Shown here piece by piece: positions 43,115 through 54,200 of a stretch of DNA of 64,000 bases. Each line of letters opens with the position of its first letter. Position 1 is the stretch's first letter. Under the pieces are notes generated by a model. The model did no database searches, was not told the origin of the DNA, and saw only the letters and a program-made list of their open reading frames with translations. The stretch comes from Morinoia aosen. Lineage: Eukaryota; Arthropoda; Malacostraca; Amphipoda; Talitridae. The stretch covers positions 53,180,020 to 53,244,019 of the forward strand of contig CM059567.1 of NCBI GenBank assembly GCA_030386875.1, given 5' to 3'. The position numbers were made by a program, and so were the translations under genes.

Positions 43115-43162
43115 GCTAGATGCACCATATTTGCTAGATGCACCATATTTGCTCGATGCACC
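43115..43162. repeat. Three 18-bp direct repeats
   Basis: GCTAGATGCACCATATTT at 43115 and 43133, then GCTCGATGCACC at 43151. It abuts a perfect inverted repeat. Confidence 0.9.
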
Positions 43163-43206
43163 AATAAAGACATACACGACGTAGCAACGTCGTGTATGTC
43201 TTTATT
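43163..43206. repeat. Perfect inverted repeat, 20-bp arms, 4-nt loop
   Basis: The left arm AATAAAGACATACACGACGT (43163-43182) and its exact reverse complement (43187-43206) are separated by AGCA. Each strand carries AATAAA at the outer end of an arm. The structure could be a hairpin, a small palindromic rearrangement or a sequencing fold-back artefact. Confidence 0.95.
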
Positions 43207-44335
43207 TACTCGTGAAAAGTGACACTACTTGTTGACAGAAAACTCGGCTTCCTCACTAATAACATAATGCTTTGCGTATGAAGTCTCCTGTGCTGGCGTC
43301 CCATAGAAATAACACAAACAACGGTGGTGAAGCGCCAAATGTGCAGGTCTGGCACTCCGTTAATTTCCTTTGGCTAATGTACCTCATCGCATAAAATAAT
43401 CTCATCATAAAATGCCTCGCCTTAAAGACTACAGTTGGACGTTGCAGTCCTGCGTGACCGCCCGGCCCAGTTAGTATTATGAGGTTTTAAACCAGGGCTC
43501 CTCGCCGACGATTTATAGGGGAACTCAATATCCGCTGTGCCATTCTCGCCGAGTGAAAAAATTAATTCTGTCGTACATTTACCGCTTATTCTACAAAAAG
43601 TTTGTAGGAATGTAAAAAGTACCTGGAGTAAAGTTCTGGAAAGAATCGTGTCGTAACGTAGTAAGAGTTCATGCTGAGTGTATGTTTGCCAAACATGTTG
43701 TGTTCACTTCAGGTCTTTTCATTTCATTGTTCTACCATCTCAATTGCAAATTAATTAGTTTATTTTTTCCTAGGTCTTCGTTACTTGGGTTGCCATTTTC
43801 ACTAATTTTCTTTTTGAAGCTAAAAATCACGCATAATTGGTGCCGAGCTATTTGTTTACTCTCACATCAAGTGTGGTCTGTAATCATCGAGCGATTGGGT
43901 GTACTGAACATTTATTTTGTGATACATGCTCCGACAAGCTAGATCAGCATAAATTGAGCTCTGCTCTTAAGTCCAGCGATTAATAGAGGCTGACGTCGTG
44001 CCTTTTAAACACCAATTTGGCAGCGTTTCTGTGAGTTTTTGATCATTTAGCTTTGAAGATTTTCAAAAGCTCACCTGTCAAATGTGAGGTTTTGCGAGCT
44101 CTTTTGAGCTCGAAATCGTTCCTTTTTTGCAAAGTAATATTTGGTATTTGTTTGTGCATAATGGATTTCTTTTGCTTTAAAACTTGTGGTAAATATAGTC
44201 TTCCGTGAGATTTCCAATCTCTCTATAGAGGCTCTTGTGATACACTTAATATTCACGCACCAACGCTCGGTACTTTAATTCGCTTATTATTTAATCACCA
44301 TGGTTTTGTCTCATCATCACTGATGCATTTTTTGA
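43207..44335. other. Unique sequence, nothing recognised
   Basis: No gene or repeat seen. Confidence 0.35.
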
Positions 44336-44340
44336 AAATG

Positions 44341-44770
44341 CCCTCAGGATATACTGTTTTTTCTCTTTTGAAAATCCTCATATAAAGGTAGTTAGGCCTT
44401 TTTCTAATTGAAACGTAGATTTTTTCCTTTTGATTCGCTCCCAGGAGGATTATGTGAGGTCCCGAGATAAAGGTTAGGTGGGTCTTCTTTTTGTTGAAAT
44501 TGAACAGCTTTTTTGTTTTGTTACGGACCGCTTCTTTTCGGATCACTGCTGTCCTGTTTTTCTACACCTCTGAATTTCTTCTTCAACTTTTATCTTGTTT
44601 CATAACCTTCTTCTTGTCTCACTGTTTCTATGCGCACTGGATCCCTTGCGGAAACACCCTTTGTGCATAGATTCCAAATCTTTTTACTCCAAACTAAATG
44701 GTGCCTTCATCCTTCTTCTCCATGAACATCTTGGTTGTGGTAAAGGGATGCTAAAACTAACTTATAATCA
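44341..44770 (+). mobile_element. Old SINE-like copy, possibly two overlapping copies
   Basis: A diverged start (CCCTCAGGATATACTG) and a first AAGGTAGTTAGGCC block are followed by a second, better-preserved start CGCTCCCAGGAGGATTATGT and AAAGGTTAGGTGGGTCTTC, then the long-form segment and GGATGCTAAAACTAACTTAT. Probably a younger partial copy inside or next to an older one. Confidence 0.7.
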
Positions 44771-45015
44771 ATTACTTTTGATTCTGGACCATTTTTTGAG
44801 TTACTGCCTTTATTCAGTTCCATTCCATTCTTCGTCAACTTCTATCTTCTTTCAGAAAGTTATTTTAATTTTGCTGATTCTATGTGTATAGTTTTAGGAC
44901 ACGTCTTATGCACAGATTCCCCATTTATTTATTTCCATACTAGATGGAACCTTCCTCCCTCTTGGGAACACTTTTGTTGTGGTTATGGAGGCTTAATCTA
45001 ATTTAATATCTAATC
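44771..45015 (+). mobile_element. Old 5'-truncated SINE-like copy
   Basis: Contains TTCTGGACCATTTTTTGAGT, CTTATGCACAGATTCCCCAT and GGAGGCTTAATCTAATTTAA with an ATATCTAATC tail. Immediately follows another copy in the same orientation. Confidence 0.65.
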
Positions 45016-48000
45016 TCCTAAAATTACGCATCTATACCTGAAAGTATGCAAATTTTATCCCCTATAGAAACTACTCATTTCCATTTTTTGAGCCACACGA
45101 AAAGAGTTTTTCTTTGGAATAGAAATTCGGCAAAAATAAGCGGGACGAACGCGGCGCGAATTCTCCACTCCGGCGTGCCCACTCCATTACTCTCATAGGG
45201 TAGATTATTTAAGTCACTCAGTTTAATGGTTTTCGATTTTATTCAGGCAGGAGTGTTTGCCTTAGTCTGCGGACCAGTTCAAGACGGCAGAGAGGCAGGC
45301 ACACGCAGGACGAGGAGGCCTGCGAGAAATGGGATGGCTTTTCCAGCTGACACAAAATTCTACTCACGGAAATTTATGCCCTGGATATGAGAATGTGTCT
45401 GCTTCTCCCTGAAAATGACGTCTATTTGGGGCAAAGTTCCGCTGCTCGCCAGCTCACAATGAGCCAAGGAGCTCAAAGACTTCGTGCATTCATAATAAAT
45501 TATTGCTAATTAAACACATTTAATTATAACAGTTGCACACGCTCTTCGAGACCAATGGAACCTGATTAAATTTTTTACTGTGCTAATGACTTTTCTCAAC
45601 TCCTAGCATATTTTACTAAGTACTGAGTACCAAATACGTGTATTTTTACGAATAATTTCTCCGATATTAACCGAGTGCTTTTGTTGTTGTTGTAATTGAA
45701 ATGAGAACGACTCCCAGAGCTTTGGAGCTGGTTTTTACTCTTATTTCACGAGTGCAGAAATAGCTCAGCACAGAATTGCTACCCAATCATTTTTGAAAGC
45801 TAAGCGAATACCGCTCAGTTTTGATTACCGAAAGTGAAATCAAAGCACGAGAGAAATTTAGTACACTTGGGGGTTTTCATTTAAATTTTGGATATTTTTC
45901 CCATGTTCGAAACATTTCTAACTATTAAATGAAACCATTTTAAATGAAACCTTTCCAACGATTAAATAAAAACATTTCTAAATGAAAATTTTCAACTATT
46001 GCTACAGCTGTACTTTACCTTCCATTTCCTGTAGCTCTCCGTTCAGCTCTGACAGTGATCACAGTTTTAGTTTCGTAGAAATTGCGGCTCAGCGCCTGGT
46101 TTTCAAGAGGCAGGGTCTCGCCTGCGTTCCTCCATCAAGCGGAGGCTTAGACTTGGAGAACTTCCTCCCCTGATGCCGCCACTCATCACTCTCAAGAACT
46201 CGGATCATTCTTTCGTCAGCGCTCCATCTCTCTCTCCAGAAATAATTGCTCTTTGAGAACTTCTGTGTATGTTCAGTTCGGAAATTGACGCTAGTAAATG
46301 GGAAAAATATTGTCATTGCTTCGGAAACGAGGGAACGGTTTTATGTGTTTTCCTGAGATGGCTGTTGCAGTGGCGATGCTGGAACTCATCGCCTTACAGA
46401 GAGCGAGCTTTACGAAATCCGAGAGCGAGCTTTTTCCACTAGCTTCCTGACAAAGAATAAAAGCTCCGATTTTGGGGGCTTATTATTCAAGTATAATAAA
46501 TTGAACCGAATGGCCTTCACACTCCTCCAAGGGATAGTGGCAAAATCACTTTTTTGAATGGCCTATCGTTTGTCATACTCATAAATTCATGTCGAAAATT
46601 CATGTCTCTGTTCATGCAGATAAATATGAATAGCTTCAGTAATCAATTCTAGACTCAGGCGTTAAGTATTGATAATTTTGAATGAATTCTCTGCATGACT
46701 GATTGAAACATGGCTGTTTTTTGTCGGATTTTCAAATAAGAAGTAAATCAGAGAGGCAGCTTTATTTGTTTGAACAACAGAACTATAATAAGTCTGACGG
46801 GCTTTTCTATTTATCTGTGATTTTGCATCGTGAGTTTAGAACGTGTCCGTAAGAGCCTTTTTTTGAATTTCTAGTGTTGTAGTGACTGAATATTCCGGCA
46901 AACTTTCATTTCGTGCTCAGCTTCGCCTGCAAATCAGTCTGCGCCAAACAATGGATACGACGGATTATTATTAGAGCAGAAAAGAATGGAGATGCGTGCT
47001 AGTGTCGTGAGCACAAGGCGAGCAGACATGGATGGTCACGGACTCGTCACTGATGGAACGAGGGACGCAATTGTTGGTCTAGCGGCCGATGGATCGCTTC
47101 CTCTTACCACAAACGAGAGCGTGATGTCATCCGGACTGAAGAGAGGCAATCAACGTCCTTGCAGCTCCAATACGAACGGCCAACATTAAGTTTATCCTCT
47201 CAAAGAAACTGCGCTCTCCCTCCGGCAAACATTGATAAATTGGAGGCTAACTCTGAAATCCTTATTTTCGGGATTACATTTCGCAGCAGCTATCTACTTC
47301 ACGGAGCATATATCTGCGACTCAGTGCCGCTGCGCTGAAATATTTCCTCCTACAAGCCACTCGTTTTTTCTCTGTAAATAAGGATCACTGAATTTACTCG
47401 TGGAAACCGCTTTTCTGCCGAGTTTTCTATCGAAAACCATGAAAATTTGTCGGGGATTTTGGGACACTGTTTATTAATTTTATTTTAAATCTAATAGTTT
47501 TATTCACGTTACCTCCAATGCGGGGATGAAAATTTTTTTAATATTACTTAATGACAATTTTGTTTATGGTGATTTATCTAATGTAATATCCATCGTGCCT
47601 CGGTATTAAAAATAGATATTTTTATTTTTGATCCTGCTACAAAACAAAAATGAATTCTATAAGTTCAAGGCTATTTTCATTGCAGGAGCAATAAATGATC
47701 CACACTGATAATTTCGAGAAACGCTATTCAAGAAATGATTGCAACTCTAAAAGAAAAGATCTTCAAATCATAATTAGAAAAACCACTGGACAAAATGTCA
47801 TTTTATGTTGTGAAGACGGATCTGTAAACAGGAGTGTTCTCTTTTAGATGTGAACCTGTATTAAATAACTCTTTGTTCATTGATAGAATTCGTTGGAAAT
47901 GAACTTATGCTCATTGCAATCCTAGAATGCAATCCTTCCTTTTTACACCAGGATCTTCCTAAAAACTAAATGTAGCATCCATGTTTTCAGATTTGTCTTC

Positions 48001-48164
48001 GTAGTATAGTAACATTGATCAACATTAATTCATAGAAGACAATAGTCATAAAAATTTCAGACGATATTTGAAAAGTCTGTATAGCTTATAAATTATTATA
48101 AGGTTAGGCAAAATGATTGATAATTTGTATTGTCTGTGTACATAGGTGCCTCTGTGATGCTGGT
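45016..48164. other. 3.1 kb of unique sequence, nothing recognised
   Basis: No credible gene. 45270-45560 is a non-repetitive patch with TAATTA-type cores. A 67-codon frame at 46986-47189 has unusually balanced base composition but no family signature. Confidence 0.3.
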
Positions 48165-48178
48165 TTTTGCTTTTTACC

Positions 48179-48542
48179 CCCTTCAGGGGGATAATACTAT
48201 TGTGTCTATGGGAATTAGCACTCCCAGGGGAAAGATGTGTGAGGGCCTGAGCTGAGAGTTAGGTAGGCCTTCTTTTTGTTGAAATAAACAAATTTTTTTT
48301 GTTATATTTAGGACCACCTTTTTCGGTTCACTGTTGTCCTGTTTTCAGCACCTACTACTTTCTTCTTCAACTTTTATCTTGTTTCATGAACTTCTTTCTC
48401 AATTTAATATTTCTATGTCCCTTCTGCATAGATTTCGCATTCCCTTATCTCCATACTACTCGTAAATAGTCCCTCACTCTTTCCTCTCTTCGATACTCTT
48501 CTTTTTCAGCGGTTAGGGAGGTTAAGGTAACATCTAATAATA
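48179..48542 (+). mobile_element. SINE-like element, young short-form copy D, 14-bp target-site duplication
   Basis: 364 bp from CCCCTTCAGGGGGATAATAC to AACATCTAATAATA. Flanked by TTTTGCTTTTTACC at 48165-48178 and 48543-48556. Short form (ATGTCCCTTCTGCATAGA). The second 5' hairpin is partly disrupted in this copy. Confidence 0.9.
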
Positions 48543-48556
48543 TTTTGCTTTTTACC

Positions 48557-49180
48557 AGCTATTGCGAGCTGTGGGCACTAAAGTGCTTATATTTTACAAT
48601 CATGTTGGTAATACCGCTCAAGTTTCCGGAAAGCTGAAGTTTTCTGTACTAGTGACGTTCACCTGCAGGTTCTGCTTTCTTTTTTTGCGTTCAATTTGAC
48701 TGCGACGACCAGTTTTATTTTAAAGTGTGTAACGAATGACGATCTCTGAAGTCAATCAGCAAGTTCTGGGCACATTTGTACAGCATTCAGCAAAATGACG
48801 ATCGTTCTAATTTGAATCTCGTTCCTAGACATATTTAAGCAAAAGTTTATGAAGAATTCGCGTATTTCAGCAAATAACCCGGCGCGTAAAATGTTGCCTG
48901 CACTCTGCCTGTGTCCCTTTGACCGAGACTGCGACGTTGTATCCTACTTGAGTAAACAAGAGGTTTGCGAGCGCATGCAGGGAAAATTCCATCCCCCTTT
49001 GCAATTCTGATTGTTTCCGTGCTGCTCAGCTTGCATCAAAGAGAATGGGGAATAACATCACTGCATGCATCGTATTTTAATGATCCCTCTCGTACGTTGA
49101 AAAATTTGTCAAATTATTGTCTCATTTGTTTGTACAAAAGGGGCTTGCGATATGGTACCTTATACTCTGCCAGAGCCTAA
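48557..49180. other. Unique sequence, nothing recognised
   Basis: No gene or repeat seen in this stretch. Confidence 0.35.
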
Positions 49181-49195
49181 ACCAAATATGCTGGT

Positions 49196-49320
49196 CTTTG
49201 GGGGGCACAGATGTTACTGTGTTACTTATTCTTACGTATTCGGGCCCACAGTGACCATTGTACTAGACTTGGGAAACAATCTACTTCTGTTGCACTTGTG
49301 ATAAATAAATTGTAAAAGTT
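49196..49320 (+). mobile_element. 3' end of a LINE, fragment
   Basis: CGGGCCCACAGTGACCATTG, TACTAGACTTGGGAAAC and TGTGATAAATAAATTG match the LINE 3' ends at 2995-3130 (minus) and 15521-15600. It is followed by short GTTNAAATTG-like repeats that may be the tail. Confidence 0.68.
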
Positions 49321-49723
49321 GTTCAAATTGTTAAAATTCTTTGAAATGTTTCTTTGAAATGTTTAAAATGTGTTCTGACGAGGGCAACACCAATTACTGA
49401 GCAAGAACTACGATGTATGTGAGAGATGAAAACTTTTTCGAGGCTGTTCGCAATGTGCTGCGTTTGGCGCATATATGTTTGGCAAATTGGACTGCCAGCT
49501 ACGTGATATAAATACTTGCTGCATGTTCGGTTTATATTATCATCATTAAATTTTTATTTTGTAGTAAAATTTTTCCCAAAGGTAAATATCAGACTTCGAA
49601 AAAATTTTCTCCACACTTATCCTTGTACAGTAGCTTCTGTTCCTCTAGCTTTTCTGGTGACTTTAAGCAGTTAATTTTACACTTTGATGGTAGCTCATTG
49701 CCTTCCAGTCAAATTACGAGAAT

Positions 49724-49953
49724 TTAACACATTCATTGCGGTATGACCCACCGGTGGGTCGTAGTTAGATTTTCCTGCTGCAAAACGACCCATCGATGGG
49801 TCGTTTTGAAAAATTCTAACAACCTTTCTGAATTAATGGCATTTAACAGGCCCAGTTAATGTTTGATATTTACAAATTTGCTTATCACTTTTGACTTTAA
49901 ATTTAAGTTGAATATTGAACATCAGTTTAACCCATCGCAACTAAACGTGTTAA
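49724..49953. mobile_element. TTAA-flanked MITE (piggyBac-type), copy 2, with two palindromes
   Basis: 230 bp between TTAA 49724-49727 and TTAA 49950-49953. Imperfect terminal inverted repeats: TTAACACATTCATTGCGG at the left; the right end, reverse-complemented, reads TTAACACGTTTAGTTGCGAT. Palindrome 1 is GACCCACCGGTGGGTC (49745-49760). Palindrome 2 is perfect over 28 bp (49781-49808), with core GACCCATCGATGGGTC. Homologous to 3205-3433. No ORF. Confidence 0.82.
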
Positions 49954-50534
49954 ATTAAGGTACCTCGGCGAGTTAGACTTTTCAAAAAAAAAAAAAAATT
50001 CGCGTGTCTTACGCCTGTGATTATCACCATGTTTCTCTTTCATTAAGGATTTTGCTCTACATAGTTTCTCAGCCGGTAGTACATCTGACGTTGAGGCGAG
50101 CGAGGTGATTGAAAATTAGTCTGGCTTTCATAAATCATTTTCCTTTTCAAGAATTATGTTTTGGGGCTACGTCTGTAACAGTCTCGTTCTGATGAAATTA
50201 CTGATATCAAACTGGTCTGGGAGAACTGCATGTTGGACTCCGTGTTGGGAAATCTTTTGATCCGCTGCTCCAGATGCAGCGATTAAATTTCCCCGCTCTT
50301 GAACCACGAAACCTCTACAGATGTGAATCATTTAGCTCTGCTAACGCTAATTGTAAATGCTGAATTGGTATGAGATCATTAAGTTAATGTCCAGCTCTGT
50401 CGAATGTTTGGGTTGTTTCTCTTATTTGTTCCTCAGAAGCGAGAAGAAATATCTAAGTTTAGATTGTCTAGTGTCGATTGTCTAGTACAGGCTAAGGTGA
50501 AAATATGAGCACGAGGAGCAATATCTGAGGGAAC
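49954..50534. other. Unique sequence, nothing recognised
   Basis: Includes a run of about 15 A at 49984-49998. No gene seen. Confidence 0.35.
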
Positions 50535-50833
50535 TTCAGTCTCGTGTGTCCTGACCTGAAAGTTAGGTAGCCTTCTTTTTGTTGAGATAAAATGATTTGT
50601 TTTGTAAAGGACCACCTTTTTCCGTTCACTCCTGTCCTATTTCTCAATACCTATAACTTTCTTCTTCAACGTATATCTTGTTTCAGAGCCACAACTTACT
50701 GTTTCTATGCGCTGAGGATCTTGTGTTGAAACACCCCATGTGCTTACAGTCCGGGTACCCAATACCCCATCCTTCCTCTCTTAGCAACACCGTTGTTGGG
50801 TTAGGGAAGCTCAAACAAACTAACAATCTTCCT
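50535..50833 (+). mobile_element. Old SINE-like copy, 5'-truncated
   Basis: CCTGACCTGAAAGTTAGGTA, GATCTTGTGTTGAAACACCC and GGTTAGGGAAGCTCAAACAA match the middle and 3' parts of the long form. The 5' hairpin region is not recognisable. Confidence 0.72.
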
Positions 50834-51242
50834 TAAAATACGGGATTTACAAACAAATGTAAAGCATCATTGCTCGCTCAACGCGATCAACTTATACTAA
50901 AACAGAGCTTTGTCACTTGAGCTTAAAGAATGCCCTGGTTCCACCTTAATTCTTTTATTTGAAACACCAAGTATCACGTGCAGAGTAGCACGTCAACTCG
51001 ATGAGCAGTGAAATAATCTGTTCTGAAGTGGCTGGTGGAACAAGGCTAGGCTCGCTCAAGTCGCCCGTTGCGGTGAATATGCATGAGCCGCGCCGGCCTC
51101 ACACCGGAGTAGAAGCCTTGCGTGGGGCAGTGCTAGAGCGGCGGGCAGAGTACAGCGGGGTGTGCGGTGTGGTGCCCAGCTGCTCTGGCTTAGAGGCACT
51201 GGTTGTTTTGTGTTGTTTTGTGTACTTTGTGTGTCGCATGCG
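50834..51242. other. Unique flank of the large minisatellite
   Basis: The stretch becomes GC-rich from about 51040. Open frames here run directly into the minisatellite and are not evidence of a gene. Confidence 0.4.
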
Positions 51243-54200
51243 CCAGTGTGTACTCCCTGCTCCAGTATGTGCTCCATGCTCCAGTGTGGTGCTCGCTGCT
51301 CCAGTGTGTGCTCCCTGCTCCAGTGTGTGCTCGCTGCTCCAGTGTGTGCTCCCTGCTCCAGTGTGTGCTCCCTGCTCCAGTGTGTGCTCCCTGCTCCAGT
51401 GTGTGCTCCCTGCTCCAGTGTGTGCTCCCTGCTCCCGTGTGGTTCTCGCTGCTCCAGTGTATTGCTCGCTGCTCCAGTGTGGTTCTCGCTGCTCCAGTGT
51501 ATTGCTCGCTGCTCCAGTGTGGTGCTCGCTGCTCCCGTGTGGTGCTCGCTGCTCCAGTGTCGTGCTCGCTGCTCCAGTGTGGTGCGCGCGCTCCAGTGTG
51601 TGGTGCTCGCTGCTCCAGTGTGGTGCTCGCTGCTTCAGTGTGGTGCTCGCTGCTCCAGTGTGGTGCTCGCTGCTCCAGTGTGGTGCTCGCTGCTCCAGTG
51701 TGGTGCTCGCTGCTCCAGTGTGGTGCTCGCTGCTCCAGTGTGGTGCTCGCTGCTCCAGTGTGGTGCTCGCTGCTCCAGTGTGGTGCTCGCTGCTACAGTG
51801 TGGTGCTCGCTGCTACAGTGTGGTGCTCGCTGCTACAGTGTGGTGCTCGCTGCTACAGTGTGGTGCTCGCTGCTACTGCGTGGTGCTCGCTGCTACTGTG
51901 TGGTGCTCGCTGCTACTGTGTGGTGCTCGCTGCTCCAGTGTGGTGCTCGCTGCTCCAGTGTGTGCTCCCTGCTCCAGTGTGTGCTCCCTGCTCCAGTGTG
52001 TGCTCCCTGCTCCAGTGTGTGCTCCCTGCTCCAGTGTGTGCTCCCTGCTCCAGTGTGTGCTCCCTGCTCCAGTGTGTGCTCCCTGCTCCAGTGTGTGCTC
52101 CCTGCTCCAGTGTGTGCTCCCTGCTCCAGTGTGTGCTCCCTGCTCCAGTGTGGTGCTCGCTGCTACAGTGTGGTGCTCGCTGCTACAGTGTGGTGCTCGC
52201 TGCTACAGTGTGGTGCTCGCTGCTACAGTGAGGTGCTCCCTGCTCCAGTGTGGTGCTCGCTGCTACAGTGTGGTGCTCGCTGCTCCAGTGTGGTGCTCGC
52301 TGCTCCAGTGTGTGCTCCCTGCTACAGTGTGTGCTCCCTGCTACAGTGTGTGCTCCCTGCTACAGTGTGTGCTCCCTGCTACAGTGTGTGCTCCCTGCTA
52401 CAGTGTGGTGCTCGCTGCTCCAGCGTGGTGCTCGCTGCTCCAGTGTGGTGCTCGCTGCTCCAGTGTGGTGCTCGCTGCTCCAGTGTGGTGCTCGCTGCTC
52501 CATTGTGGGGCTCGCTGCTACAGTGTGGTGCTCGCTGCTACAGTGTGGTGTTCGCTGCTGCAGTGTGGTGCTCGCTGCTGCAGTGTGGTGCTCGCTGCTG
52601 CAGTGTGGTGCTCGCTGCTGCAGTGTGGTGCTCGCTGCTGCAGTGTGGTGCTCGCTGCTGCAGTGTGGTGCTCGCTGCTGCAGTGTGGTGCTCGCTGCTG
52701 CAGTGTGGTGCTCGCTGCTGCAGTGTGGTGCTCGCTGCTGCAGTGTGGTGCTCGCTGCTGCAGTGTGGTGCTCGCTGCTGCAGTGTGGTGCTCGCTGCTG
52801 CAGTGTGGTGCTCGCTGCTGCAGTGTGGTGCTCGCTGCTGCAGTGTGGTGCTCGTTGCTGCAGTGTGGTGCTCGCTGCTGCAGTGTGGTGCTCGCTGCTG
52901 CAGTGTGGTGCTCGCTGCTGCAGTGCGGTGCTCGCTGCTGCAGTGTGGTGCTCGCTGCTGCAGTGTGGTGCTCGCTGCTACAGTGAGGTGCTCGCTGCTA
53001 CAGTGTGGTGCTCGCTGCTACAGTGTGGTGCTCGCTGCTACAGTGTGGTGCTCGCTGCTCCAGTGTGGTTCTCGCTGCTCCAGTGTGGTTCTCGCTGCTC
53101 CAGTGTGGTTCTCGCTGCTCCAGTGTGGTTCTCGCTGCTCCAGTGTGGTTCTCGCTGCTCCAGTGTGGTGCTCGCTGATCCAGTGTGTGCTCCCTGCTCC
53201 AGTGTGTGCTCCCTGCTCCAGTGTGTGCTCCCTGCTCCAGTGTGTGCTCCCTGCTACAGTGTGTACTCCCTGCTACACTGTGGTGCTCCCTGCTACACTG
53301 CGGTGCTCCCTGCTCCAGTGTGGTGCTCCCTGCTCCAGTGTGGTGCTCCCTGCTCCAGTGTGGTGCTCCCTGCTCCAGTGTGGTGCTCCCTGCTCCAGTG
53401 TGGTGCTCCCTGCTCCAGTGTGGTGCTCCCTGCTCCAGTGTGGTGCTCCCTGCTCCAGTGTGGTGCTCCCTGCTCCAGTGTGGTGCTCCCTGCTCCAGTG
53501 TGGTGCTCCCTGCTCCAGTGTGGTGCTCCCTGCTCCAGTGTGGTGCTCCCTGCTCCAGTGTGGTGCTCCCTGCTCCAGTGTGGTGCTCCCTGCTCCAGTG
53601 TGGTGCTCCCTGCTCCAGTGTGGTGCTCCCTGCTCCAGTGTGGTGCTCCCTGCTCCAGTGTGGTGCTCCCTGCTCCAGTGTGGTGCTCCCTGCTCCAGTG
53701 TGGTGCTCCCTGCTCCAGTGTGGTGCTCCCTGCTCCAGTGTGGTGCTCCCTGCTCCAGTGTGGTGCTCCCTGCTCCAGTGTGGTGCTCCCTGCTCCAGTG
53801 TGGTGCTCCCTGCTCCAGTGTGGTGCTCCCTGCTCCAGTGTGGTGCTCCCTGCTCCAGTGTGGTGCTCCCTGCTCCAGTGTGGTGCTCCCTGCTCCAGTG
53901 TGGTGCTCCCTGCTCCAGTGTGGTGCTCCCTGCTCCAGTGTGGTGCTCCCTGCTACAGTGTGGTGCTCCCTGCTACAGTGTGGTGCTCCCTGCTACAGTG
54001 TGGTGCTCCCTGCTCCAGTGTGGTGCTCCCTGCTACAGTGTGGTGCTCCCTGCTACAGTGTGTGCTCCCTGCTCCAGTGTGGTGCTCCCTGCTCCAGTGT
54101 GGTGCTCCCTGCTCCAGTGTGGTGCTCCCTGCTCCAGTGTGGTGCTCCCTGCTACAGTGTGGTTCTCCCTGCTACAGTGTGGTGCTCCCTGCTCCAGTGT

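Noticed and set aside
43163-43206. microRNA precursor
   Set aside because: The stem is a perfect 20 bp with a 4-nt loop, shorter than animal pre-miRNAs and without the usual mismatches.
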